DNA from: Psilocybe azurescens
Lineage: Eukaryota; Basidiomycota; Agaricomycetes; Agaricales; Agrocybaceae
Assembly: GCA_023853785.1 (NCBI GenBank)
Contig: JAJIRX010000496.1
Location: 62,001 to 126,000, forward strand
DNA length: 64,000 bases
Direction: 5' to 3'
The notes under the pieces were generated by a model. The model ran no database searches, was not told where the DNA came from, and saw only the letters and a program-made list of their open reading frames with translations. Positions 1 to 11,264 of the stretch are shown in pieces; within the stretch, counting starts at the first letter, position 1, and each line of letters opens with the position of its first letter. Both the position numbers and the translations under genes were made by a program.

Positions 1-2
1 AT

Positions 3-1525
3 GTCAACACCGCTATGGGTCTCCTCGTGCTGTCCATCGCCATCATGGGTCTCGGTGCCGGTTCGATCAAGGCTAACGTCTCCCCATGATCGCTGAGCAG
101 TACACTGGCAAACTGCGCAAAGTCACCCTTAAGAGCGGCGAGGACGTCATCATCTCACCTGCGGTCACCGTCCAGAGCATATACCTCTGGTTCTACGCTG
201 CGATCAACTTGGGCTCGTGTGGTGCTATCTCTGCATCCTTCCTCGCGCGCGACAACGGATACTGGGCCGCATACCTCGTCCCCACTGCGATCTTCGCCCT
301 GGTGCCCGTCTTCCTTATTATCGGCAAGAACAATTATGTCAAGACTCCTCCTCGTGGATCCATTCTTTTGGAGACGGCGCGGGTGATGCGCATGGCCCTC
401 GGCCCTGTGTGGTCTCTCAACCCCCTCCAGACTTGGCGTAACAGCCGTTCTGACAACTTCTGGGATCCTGCTAAACCATGTAAGTTTTTCGCTTGGCTTT
501 CACCCTTCTGGCAACGTTCTTATAACATTTTTTCAGCAACGTATGAGGGGGGCAAAGTTCCTGCTCAGATCACTTGGGACGACGAGTTTGTGGATGAAGT
601 TGCCCGAACATGCAAGGCCTGCTACGTCTTCTTGTTCTTCCCCTTCTTCTGGCTGTGTAAGTCATCTTGTATCTCGAATACTTCAACACATACTTACGTC
701 GACAATTAAAAGGCTACTCCCAGATTGATGGGAATCTCGGAACAGTCGCGGCTTCTATGAAACTCGACGGTACACCTAACGATCTCATTCAGTGAGTTTT
801 TCCCGCATTCCAATCTATCAATCCCTCGAGAACTAAACTCTTCTCCCTTCCAGGAATTTGAACCCCATCAGTATCGTCATCATGATCCCCATCTTCGACC
901 ATTTCATCTACCCCTTCCTGCGCAAGAGGGGCATCAACTTCACGCCCATCAAGCGCATCTACGCCGGCTTCCTCGTCGCCGGCCTCGCCATGCTGTACGC
1001 CGCCGTCCTCCAGCACTTCATCTACAAGACCTCGCCCTGCCACGACAACCTCCCGTCCGAGTGCACCTTCGGCCCGGACAAGCTGCCCAACCCATCGCCG
1101 CTCAACGTCTGGATCGTCTCGGGCCCGTACATCCTCGTCGGCATGGCCGAGATCTTCGCCTCGATCACCTCGCTCGAGTACGCGTTCACCAAGGCGCCCG
1201 TGCGCATGAAGTCCGTCGTCATGGCGTTCTCGCAGTTCCAGGTCGCGCTCTCGTCCGCGCTCAACTTTGCGCTCACCGCCGTCAACGTCGAGGACAAGTT
1301 CACCTGGCTGTTCGGCTCGTTCGGCGTCACTGCTTGGATCGTTGGTACCATCTTCTTCTTGACGTACGTTTTCTTCATTGTTATTTCAAGTCTTGATCTC
1401 TATCCTAAACATCGTTTTATATCCACAGATTCCGCCAGCTTGACCGGGAAGAGGCCAAACTCAATACCATTGGCAAAGGCCCCCGTGCTGGTTTCGCGGA
1501 TGAGAAGCCGTCAGAGGCCAAGTAA
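3..1525 (+). CDS. PTR2: POT/PTR2-family proton-coupled di/tripeptide transporter, 5' truncated by the window edge
   Basis: This is the C-terminal two thirds of a fungal plasma-membrane proton-coupled peptide transporter of the POT/PTR2 family. Joined exons are 3-479, 537-656, 713-791, 854-1363 and 1429-1525, all with GT-AG borders. Family signatures are visible: GAGSIKANVSP, then MIAEQYTGK, the loop WDDEFVDEV, NLNPISIVIMIPIFD, and membrane helices in the last large exon, ending in a short hydrophilic tail (FADEKPSEAK). The helices before GAGSIKANVSP lie outside the window. One reading-frame break sits in the C run at 82-85: the upstream frame gives ANVSP then a stop, and the downstream frame starts MIAEQ. 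One extra C would join them. No intron fits. The protein likely imports di- and tripeptides for nitrogen nutrition. The family call is firm; the substrate is inferred. Confidence 0.9.
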
Positions 1526-1772
1526 AACAAAAAACAAAAACAAAAAGAATACTTTGGCACCTTACGTTTTCCCGTGTAGATTAAATAATGCTTTTTACGT
1601 ATATCATGGATCTCTTTCTACCTACTTGTATACCTGTATACATTCCCGACTGTTTTTATCGACGCAATATAATGACCTTGTGATTTGGTAAAGTTTGGAT
1701 TTTGAAGAAAAAGCAAAAAATGTGCTGTCTTTATCTTCTCACCTTCGTAAGTAAATTTAGGCATGGATGTTC

Positions 1773-1942
1773 ACTTTCTCCGACGATGATACTTATGTAC
1801 ATATCAAAGAAGCTGAACTCAAAACATAAATGAAAATCTCTTGGCCTTTGTCTTGTCGCCTTTGTAGATAGAAGAATGGGGTGTTGCGACTTTCTCCGAC
1901 GATGGTACTTATGTACATTGTACATACGTATCAAAGAAGCTG
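1773..1942. repeat. Diverged direct repeat in the 3' flank of the transporter
   Basis: A segment reading ACTTTCTCCGACGATG...TATCAAAGAAGCTG occurs at 1773-1815 and again at 1889-1942, in the same orientation. The second copy carries an extra short TGTACATACG stretch. The repeat lies between two convergent genes, so it may belong to overlapping 3' untranslated regions. No coding function is seen in the stretch 1526-2430. Confidence 0.6.
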
Positions 1943-2430
1943 GCCCGCTCGGAACACGAGTCTGATTGTCATGTCTTGACAAGATGCAAAAAAAAACGCA
2001 TACCGTATCAGATGCACTGTCAACGTCAGTGATTTCAAGTTCGCGTAGGCTGTGTGATGTTGTTGTCCAACTCGGGATTCGGATTTTCTCAGCCCGAGAC
2101 TAGGTATATAGGCAATCTGAAGCATTCAAGTATCCTGAAGGAGAATCCGTGGACGTCTGTCTTTCTGCGGACAAATGAAGTCGTGGGTTTTCAAAGAGCA
2201 ATGGAGTGAGAAAGAAAACGACTGCTGAAAGTTTTTGAAGAGATTTGCAAGATTCGAGATCGAATGAAGAAGAAGATATGAATATTGATACAATAGTGAA
2301 TTTGAAACCGTATAAGTCGTGATCGTCATGATCGTGAGGAACTCGAGGAGCTCATTCGTGAGTACAGTATATAAAAAAAAGCAATCTCTACAAAGCATCT
2401 TCCGTGTGCAGCGTCTCCGGCCCGATGTTT

Positions 2431-5400
2431 TCACTTTCGGAAGAGTATCATCGAAGTCGTCACAATGCCTGCAAGTGCGCCGACGATGCCCACCACCGTC
2501 CATCTCGTGTAGTCCTCAAACGCGTTTTTGGTCAACGAAGGATCCGCAAGCGCAGAGCCGCGTACAGTATAGAGAACGATCCCAGAAATGAACGCAATGA
2601 TCGAATATGCCAAAAAGACGACTGGAAGTGAAAGAGCCACGGACCGCCTCTGCAAAATAGCAAGAAAAAAATTCAACGCGTGGTATTGGCTGCGAACGAG
2701 CGAAAGAACATACCGAAAGGACCATAAAACCTTCGATGCCTACATTCGGTGGGCGTTCCATATCTGCCTTATATCTGAGGACAGCCACGCCCGTGGCAAC
2801 CATCGTGAACGCTGCGAAGAGAACGGCCACCATGCCCGCAGTCCGCGCCACAGAGTCCAAGCCTGGCAAAGAGAGGAAGGTTACCGATGCGCTCAACACA
2901 ATCGCAGCCTTGCCGAGAAAAGAAAAAATGGTCGGTAATGGGTTCTCTTCCACAAAAGATGTATAGAAAGGACGGGAAAGGGGGACGATGTGATGATTCA
3001 AAAATATTAAAAAGTACTCACCACTAGACATGTGCATGCCCCAATAACAACCATCGGACTTGCGCTTCGTAGCATTCCAGATTCTTCGTCTGCCAAGCGA
3101 CCAGAGTGTCGGGCCCGTTCGATGAACAGGTATGGTATACCCAGACACAAACATGAAACGAAGAAGTCGAAAAAGGCCCGACTGAACGGACGACGAGGGG
3201 CAGGCGGAAGTTGAGGACCCTTGCTGATGTCTGTTGGCAGAGGCTTGTTGGGTCGGAAATAGGTCTGACGCCATTGAGCTGGTGTATTCAAATCAACTCA
3301 AAGTATATCTAGCACCAAAGTTGCAACGTACCGACGCGAAGAAGAATTCTCGCAACGACACGGGTTTGTATACCGTTATCGCCATGATGGTCTTGAAGGA
3401 ATAGTGTTAGTAATTGTTATACATCCAGATTAGACAGACGAACCATGTCCGAATGATTTCAGAAGGTTCATCAACTCTTGACACTCCTCCTGTTTGAATG
3501 GCGAAGGAATAGCGCGGAGCTGAAGGAAGAACGCGATCTGACAAACAAATGTAGAATTAGAAGGCGAAGCATCATATGTTCATAAAAATTTGCTTACCCG
3601 TCCAAGCCCATGTTAAGACGTCCATGGCCTCTTTTTGGCGTTGACAGGCAATGCACAATGAGCAGGATATACCTCCATGAAAGACCAGAAGCGATATTCA
3701 AGGTCAAGCTCTGCGTCATGTTTCGGTCAGCGAGGATTCACAAATAAAATGAGAAAAACACGCACGATCTTCGTGCGTCTTCGCGGCAGAACTGGTATGC
3801 TTCTTCCCCTTTCCATGTACGTGCCCGACGACATGCGCATGCAAATGGTGCCCATCTGAGTCGTCCTTCACCGCTGTTCTTGCGTGATGGTCTACCCAAT
3901 ACCTTTCAAAGAAGAACGTGAGCGATCCTCCCTTGCCTTTCCCTCCAGCGCCGGCTTTCCATGCAGGAGCTTGAACTTGCACGCCTCCACTCTTGTTCTT
4001 TCCGACCTTCTTTACCTCTCTCAGCCATGCCTCGACGCCAACACGGTCGTCTTCGTCACCATCCCTGCCTCTCCTTTCTTCTAGCCACAGCTCGACTGCT
4101 TCCAGAAGACTCTCAGAACGCAGGTTCACATCTGTCGTCACTTTTCGGGTGGGGTGCACGTAGTAAACCGTGCCATCTGGAAGATGGTACTCCAACCACC
4201 CAAGTTCGTGTAATTTCAGCTGATCCACTGTACCATAACTGCGTTGATTGCCGATGATGGGGTCCCATGACGTTGATGGAGCTGCGAGAGGTGAGATGGA
4301 TGCGTGGTTCGCGGGCGTAAATGTACCAGAGGTGTACAAATGGGTGTGGGCGCCGCCATTGTGACCATGGCCTTTCTTGCTAGGTGAGACTGGGCGCGAA
4401 AGAAGCGGAACTCGTTCACTAGAAGCAGTTGAGTCAATTTTGATTGTAATTAATTTCAACAGCATCAAATCGACATACTCTGTCTCCAAGTTCGGACCGT
4501 GTCCATTTCCTTGTCCAAATGTCGATTGAGTCGAAGGAACCCGATGAATAGAGCTGCAGAATTCTATATTAACTCTGAATGTACGGGGAAAGGATATGGA
4601 GATCACCTCGAGGGTATCACCTCCCTAAAGGGAGGTAAGGGCATAACAATAGCACCTTCGGCATCCTCATGTGAAGCAACTGGCATTTGAGGGTGTTGCT
4701 CGGAGATCAAGCTGAGAACGTTATATGAGATGGTGATTTGGAAGGGGTAAGAGGAACAAAAGAACGTACTGCTCGTTTACAGCATCCCCCAAAGCACTGT
4801 CCGTGATGGCAATTATAGGAACCGGGTCTGCGAATGGGTCGGTGTAGTCTGGCTCAGGATGAGGGTTTGGCATTCTACGAGGCGTATCATTAGATTCACA
4901 TTATGGACAGAATGAGAGGATAACGCGTATCTCAAAAACAAAACAAAAAAACAAAAAAAAGTAGAGACATACCCTATGCTCGAATCCCGACTGATGTTTC
5001 CTGCTTCATGACTCGGTACAGGAATAGGCAGCACACTTGTGTAGACTCGTTGTTCGTCCTCCTGCTTTTGTGGCTGGGGAAAGTCATATGTTTGTTCTTC
5101 AGAATCAGGTTGGGATACGTCACCACCCCATACAGTATGCCCATTATCCATACTCATGTACGATGGAAGCAAGTCGTGGTATGGAGGCATAATGGGTGTC
5201 GGAGCATGCACCTCCTCCACCTGTCGCTGTGGTTCCGGTTGCGACTCAGCTGGTTCCTGGCCTTCATGGGCAATTTCAGGGACAGGAACGGCGGTCACTT
5301 CATGGGCCTGGGTTTCCGAAGTTTGTGCCGACACTTGCTCTGGTACGAAAGTTGGAATCGGTACTTCCTCGTGCATTTCCTCCGTTGTCGAGACACCAGC

Positions 5401-6337
5401 TGCGGCTGGCTCAGCGATAGGCATAGCGGGGCCATTGTAGTATTGCGCTGCCTCTCCATGCTCATGATCAGGTTCGGCGACGTGCTCGGTTGGTCCAATT
5501 TCGAAATCCAACAAGCTCTCCACGATTGGTTTGTCGAAATACGCATGTTCGGCTTCGCTGGTCGGAATTTGGACTTCTGTTGCCTCGCTTGTCTGCTCTG
5601 CAGATGGTGCCGATTCCTGTACGATGTCTTCTTGCAGCTCTTGGGCAGGAGATTCAGTAGGAGCCAGGGCGGCCTCAACGAGTGGAGGAGGCTCAACAGC
5701 TGGGGCAACCTCTGTGACAGGAGCAACCTCAGCGTTTGGAGCAACTTCTGCAGCTAGAGCTACCTCTGCCACCGGAACCGCCTCCGCAGCTGGAGCAACC
5801 TCAGTAGATGGAGGAGGCGCGTAAGGGTCTTTCGCGATGATTTCGGGCTGTGGAAGTGATTCGGGATCGTCAGTGAAAGCTCCAGGATTTCCAGCTGAGG
5901 AATCAATGATCGGTGGTGGGATGTATCCGGTTGGGCTCGTCTGCTCTTCCTCTGGCGCTTTGGGGGCTGGGAGCAGCAGCAGGAGGCGACTCGATGGGTT
6001 GCTCAGTAACCTCGGCGGTAGCATTCTGTTGGGCAAGAGGTGAGGGTCCAACCGCAGCTTCTGGTTCCATTGAAGCGGCTTCTCTTGCGGGACTCTCTGC
6101 AATGGGTGTGGGTAATTTCTGCTCCACCGCAGCGGGAGGAGGAGACAAGGTAATAGGTTGAGCTGCGATTTCCCTTGAGATCGTACGTTTGAGAGAAACA
6201 GAGTCGCTGTCTCTTGTACCCTCAGAGGGCGTGCCAGGCCGAGAAATGGCGAGCACAGTAGATGCACGACGCATGACACCTCCCATGCGCGAGCCCCATT
6301 TCGATTTGGCCGCTGGTGTAGGCGGTGGGCTGCTCAT
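2431..6337 (-). CDS. WW-domain-containing multi-pass membrane protein (basidiomycete family)
   Basis: The gene starts at 6337 (MSSPPPTPAAKSKWG) with a long Pro/Glu/Ala-rich disordered N-terminal region containing repeated AEVAPxAEV units. Next come MPNPHPEPDYTDPFADP and a single WW domain at about 4020-4230 (LGWLEYHLPDGTVYYVHPTR; the two aromatic positions are conserved). A charged region and the C-terminal membrane segments follow: LPVVFLAYSIIAFISGIVLY and WTVVGIVGALAGIVTTSMI. At least eight short introns are needed, for example 4972 to about 4880, 4769-4712, 3765-3711, and one ending at 2650. Two apparent frameshifts interrupt it: a G run at 5962-5966 (+1) and a T run at 3632-3636 (-1), plus an ambiguous junction near 3330. 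The architecture is common in Agaricomycetes but I know no experimental function. WW domains bind proline-rich peptides, so a membrane-tethered adaptor role is inferred. Confidence 0.8.
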
Positions 6338-6539
6338 CGATATGGTTTAGAGGTGCAGGGGAAATAGATAAAAGTTGTGAAGTCGGATCTATAATGTCCA
6401 AGCAGGAGTGTTGTTGTGGTGGTAGATTATGCGTTGCGAATGAAAAGTTTGGAGGAACGAGGAGGGTCGTGAATGAGCATTATCTATGGCAGGCCAGGTG
6501 GTTTCGTCGAGGCTGGGAGCCTAGAGGGGTGTGATAACC

Positions 6540-9500
6540 GGGCGAAGAGTGAGATTTTCACAGTCCTGCAGGTGATGGACTTCGACACGTTGCTAGATTC
6601 CATAACACCATGTTAATCTGATAGTAGCCGTCCTCGGCGAAGGGGACCTATTGTGGAGCCCACACAGTCGGTTCATACTTTCTCGGCACGCCGTACCATT
6701 ACCCGCCTAGAACATAGCATTAGACGAAAGATTGGCGTTAGAACCCGCCGCAATAAGGCGAATTGATCACAGGCCCGACAACACGAGGACATAGAGTTTG
6801 CCTTGAAGGAACGTCGTTGTGATTGAATAGACCGAAAACGAGTTCTACTGCGGTCAAACGTAAGAGCGAACGCCTCATTGAAAACACGCGTTCAATGAAG
6901 ACTTCTGTTAAAATCACGTGATGTGGGCGCGACGCGCGAAGGCCGAGGAAGGGCGACGGTGTGAACGAAATTGAAACCAGCGACAAGCACCTTAAGATTT
7001 CAGAGACATCGAAACAACATCGAAAGACAATACGGGATTCTGTGGATAAAATAAATTCGAACTGACGAGGGTGAACAAACTGTAAACTTTGCATGTGCAT
7101 CATAGTACTTGAATCAATCGACAACCTCGAGTATTCATTAACCGTGTCTGTTGAGGGGTTCTGTCGGTCGACTGGCCGACAACTGGCAGCCTTTCCTTTA
7201 GTAGATACATAGAAGACTATGAAGCGTCAAATGAAAGATCTTGATAACTCCAGAACCTCGTCGCCACAGTAGATCTAACCTACAAAGGCGCTGTGCTATC
7301 GTTAGAGTCAAATTGAGACTTTGCTTATAAACCATGCCAGTTGGCACACCTTCGGGCTTCGATGATAGGAATGAGTGACCCCTGATGACGAGACGCGATC
7401 TAGAGCAACCAGCTCAACAGAAGATAGATAAAACACCAAATTCATTTGGAGACGGTGTAGTTTGAGAGTTGATTCTTGAAAGCGACGACTCGTACTTTCT
7501 CATCACGTGCACGACGAGACTTCGAAGTTTGCGCGCAATTCGTCACCGGTGATTGACTGGTGAGCACTTGAAGCCTACCGTCAGGCTATACTAATCATTT
7601 TTACATCCCGTGTCCTAAATGCCTATTTCTGCATGCCCCTCAGTCATACCCAATATAACAACGTTCTGGAAAAGGAAATTATTGCGTTTTGGGACATTCC
7701 TTCCTAATCTTGACGATGGATTGCTAGAGTATACGATTACTATGCCATTACGAGGAGTACAGACGTCTTAGAGTACTTGAATACTAGAAGTATGTAAAAT
7801 CTGACTTAGATCCACATATACTTCTTCTGCTTTTCTCATTGAAGTAAGTTCCATAAGATAACTTTGAAGTGATCTTCAAGACACTGTCTTTATCTCTCTG
7901 GCCCAAATTACAAACGGAACTCGGAACTAAATACATCGTTAGAGCTGAGCGCTCAGACCTAATAGACTCATTCGACTGGCGCTAGCCGGAGTTAACACTT
8001 TTGAAAAATCCACTCTCAGATGTAACATGTAGGTAATCTCTTAAATCCTGAACATTAGTTCCTCTTATAAGCTATTATGCAAATGACAGACTGATAGGGT
8101 GTCCCTACTCTGGGTGCCTCGATTCTTTTCCGAAGAAATCCCGAATTCTAAAAAAAAAATAACCAAGTTACAGACTATTTTTAGCGCCTCCTTTGTGGTA
8201 TTTTTACGTCGGCCCCACATATGGTAGCCTTGCGAACTTGAATATACTCGCGCGATCTAGACTTCGACGTCGGATAGCAGAGCTTTTTCTCATGCGGATT
8301 AATTGCTCTGCCGTTCATTAACATTTGTTCAGGACCTGGGTATTGGCTGAGTGTGAAAAGGTCTAGTAACCATTGGGTTGGAACAAGTCGTGTATTCGAC
8401 TCTTTACGATTACCGCATCAGACCGCGCCACCTTGACCATGCCCTCAATCCTCGACATCGGATAATCTAAGAGTCGCAATATAAGCGAAGCTTCGAAGAT
8501 TTGAGCAACTACAGTTGTGCGATGTTCGGAGCGTTAACTCAGTGAGCGACCAGAGGAACTAGGCCGATTTGAGTAGGCCGGTTCACGTACTGCTCATTAG
8601 AGTCGGTTTTAATCTAGCAGAGCAGAGGATGTCATTTATATGTCTTCCAGCCTCTGTAAAAAAAGTGAAAACAGGCCTTTCGTTCATTGTCTTACTAATC
8701 CTTACAAACCCACTCGTCCCACAAGTCACTGAACCTCTCGCTTTAACACATGCCACCCACCTTGGTGCACTTTTACTTCTTCCATCATCACCTCGTGCTT
8801 GAAGGTCATTGAAGCCCATATGTACATATGCTACTGCCAGTGCAAACAGTATGCAAGCTCACTCTGCGCAAACACAGAGCAAACATCCTTTAACCTGGAG
8901 TTGACCTGGAGCCGTTTCGCCCAGCGCTTATGTGAATGGCGGGCTTTGAATATCTGACAATCAGAACAACGTTTGCCGGAACCTTACCACTGAGTTCCGT
9001 CCACTGGCACATGAGACAACAAAACTTTCTTCGACTCCATTCCACGCCCAGTCATTATACATAAGGACCTAGTATTAGATTAGCTTCTGCCAGTAGGTTC
9101 TTTGTATCTATTTTGTGATTGGCATATTCATAACAAACAAACCCTATCAGAATCCATTTTTTCGGCGTATTTCTGGGTATATCGCACCGTAGAATCCGTA
9201 ATACTGATCAATACCATATTTCAGTAGGTCTCTTTGATAAAGACTGGGCCATATACTCAAGCAAGCAAAACAAGCTTTGTTCCACAAGGATATCCCATTG
9301 TACTGGTTAAACCATCACTGAATTTGCTTGCCTGGGTTGCTTGCGGAGAATGTCAATGGTTCGATGTCCGTCTTTGGCAATCCATAAGCATGAGAAGTTG
9401 TCTTTCGGTGTCTCTCGGAAGAATCATTCACAAAAATATCATTTATGGCCAGTACTTACATCAATATCACGAATATTCCTAGACGCAAAGAGCATACAGC

Positions 9501-10178
9501 GGAATAGATTATCGTCGTTTTTCAACCACCGTCTTCTAGTATTGAATTCGGTCTCACGCTTCGCCGATAGACCTTGTCGGTAGAAGTATCGAATCAGTCT
9601 CAATCAGTCATCAAGAAACGAATGTAATCACGTTCCAGAGACGGAATATCTAATCATGACATCTATGGTAAGGCAAAGCAAAACATTGAAAACACTGAGT
9701 AACAACTTGAAAACAATACGAGAGCATGACCAACTACGGGAATCTTACCTGACCTCGACGAAGGAGGAAGATAGGCAGGTATCTATTTACATACGGACAA
9801 ATTTATACGAGAAGATACCTTACGTCTATGAAAGTTATGGGTACAACAATAAGACACTCTAATTAAGTTTACAAAAATTATATATCTAGAGTGCCGGAGG
9901 AAAATGGGTTTGATGCAGAAAAGAGACAACTATACTAATCATGTTTGCTGATGCTGATAGGCCAGAGTAGGTGGGATCCAGCATATTAAAGTTTGGTACG
10001 AGAGGTCGACCAGGGAGTAGTTCCAAGGAAGAACCTGCAATGGGAGAGGGATGAAAGATGTCGAAAGATGTCGTACGACAATGAGGTGAATGCGTAAGTG
10101 GACGCCTGCTGGCGACAAAGACCATGGGCCAACGACGATTCAGAGAAAAATGAAGCCAGTGGAAATAAGAGGTCTTGA
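6540..10178. other. Long stretch without a recognisable gene
   Basis: Only short, unrelated open frames are present, up to about 130 codons, and none shows conserved motifs or a convincing exon chain. No terminal repeats, tRNA internal promoter boxes or low-complexity blocks stand out. The open frames just below 10180 on the minus strand could be an extension of the neighbouring gene if the GTGAGT near 10190 were used as a splice donor, but the simpler stop at 10179 is preferred. Confidence 0.5.
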
Positions 10179-11144
10179 TTAATCACCCCAACTCACAATC
10201 AATGGATTGATGTCGTTCAGCTTGAATACTTTTGTGGTCATACCCACCTAAAGCAATAGCGTAAGTTTGACTTTTTGAGATAGGTTTGCAACATATACAT
10301 ACCGGAATTTGTTCACTTGATGTGACTGTGCCAGATTCAGGAAAGTTTGCGTGCGTTGGCGTTGCCATAGAAGACTCGTCTTCAAGCTGGCCTTTGTTAT
10401 GGGCAGAAGATGGAAGCCCGGTAGGCACGAGACTTCTCTGCCGTGTTCTTCCTCTATATTGCGTATCTGTGTATCCAACCAAACGTACATTCAGTATCGG
10501 AGTGGGTTTGGACTGTTCCGCGATGTCAGAACGCGATTGAAAGACACTTGACTCTGCAGCGCGTAAATTGGAAGGAGAAAGAGAGCGACCAGTAGTCCTC
10601 CGTCCATATATGTTTCCAAGAGTACCGTAATCATCCCGCTGTCGTTGGTGATCTGCATCGCGGATTGGATAGAATTCTGAATACGTAGCGTTGGCGTAAT
10701 AACGGCGGTCGTATTGGCCATCGATAGATCTAGAGGCGGAGCGAGACACAGATTGTTGAGATTCCGGGAGTACTTGGTTATGCAGATTAAACGGAATTTG
10801 GGATGCCACATTGACCATTTTACTGAGAATGATAGAAGGTCAGCCGTAGCAGATGCCTTGCTGATAATGCGACAGACCCCTCTTTTGCGCGGACGACATG
10901 GCTAAGACGCTCTTGCAGCTTCTTGTGATCCACCTGCATCACATTTGAGCTACAAAGGAAAGCATGAATTTTGCAGTCAAAACAATAATAAAAACATATG
11001 GAGGTTTCGGAAAACATACTAGATGACAGGTGGTTCAATGGTTGGAGGAATGAGATGCGATGACTCATCGTACGCCAGGTCTTGCCTGTCATCTTTAACG
11101 CGACCACAACAGAAGAATACATTCTGTAGCAATGCAAGCGCCAT
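10179..11144 (-). CDS. Small protein resembling the Ragulator anchor LAMTOR1, with a long disordered tail
   Basis: Four exons (11144-11020, 10949-10878, 10822-10303, 10247-10179) join in frame to 261 residues. The start MALALLQNVFFCCGR is chosen because it places a Cys-Cys pair near the N-terminus. An acidic patch with a hydrophobic pair (DESSHLIPP) and a short helix (KLQERLSHVVRAKEGKMVNV) follow, then a Ser/Arg-rich tail ending in a compact segment (KVFKLNDINPLIVSWGD). Palmitoylated N-terminal cysteines, an acidic dileucine-like signal and a helix ending in a hydrophobic-acidic turn are the layout of LAMTOR1/Meh1, which anchors Rag GTPases on the vacuole or lysosome. The resemblance is by pattern only, so this could equally be an unrelated basidiomycete protein. 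The exon structure is more certain than the name. Confidence 0.5.
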
Positions 11145-11264
11145 AGCGGCGGGCTGCGGTGATATTTTCCTGGCAGCACGCCGGATTTCCGAGAAACGAA
11201 TTTCCTTGACATTGTTATTGTCGTAACATGCTTCAATCAAACTTGTTGTGTGTTGCTTGCGCAT

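Noticed and set aside
82..85. Programmed ribosomal frameshifting in the transporter and other genes
   Set aside because: The breaks occur in many unrelated genes, in both directions and in different bases, without slippery heptamers or a shared structure. Sequence error is simpler.
6738..7124. Minus-strand frame of 128 codons
   Set aside because: No motifs, no adjoining exons, and an amino-acid mix typical of chance frames.
9886..10186. Extra 3' exon of the LAMTOR1-like gene
   Set aside because: A GTGAGT donor is possible, but the downstream peptide has no conserved features, and the stop right after SWGD fits the compact end better.
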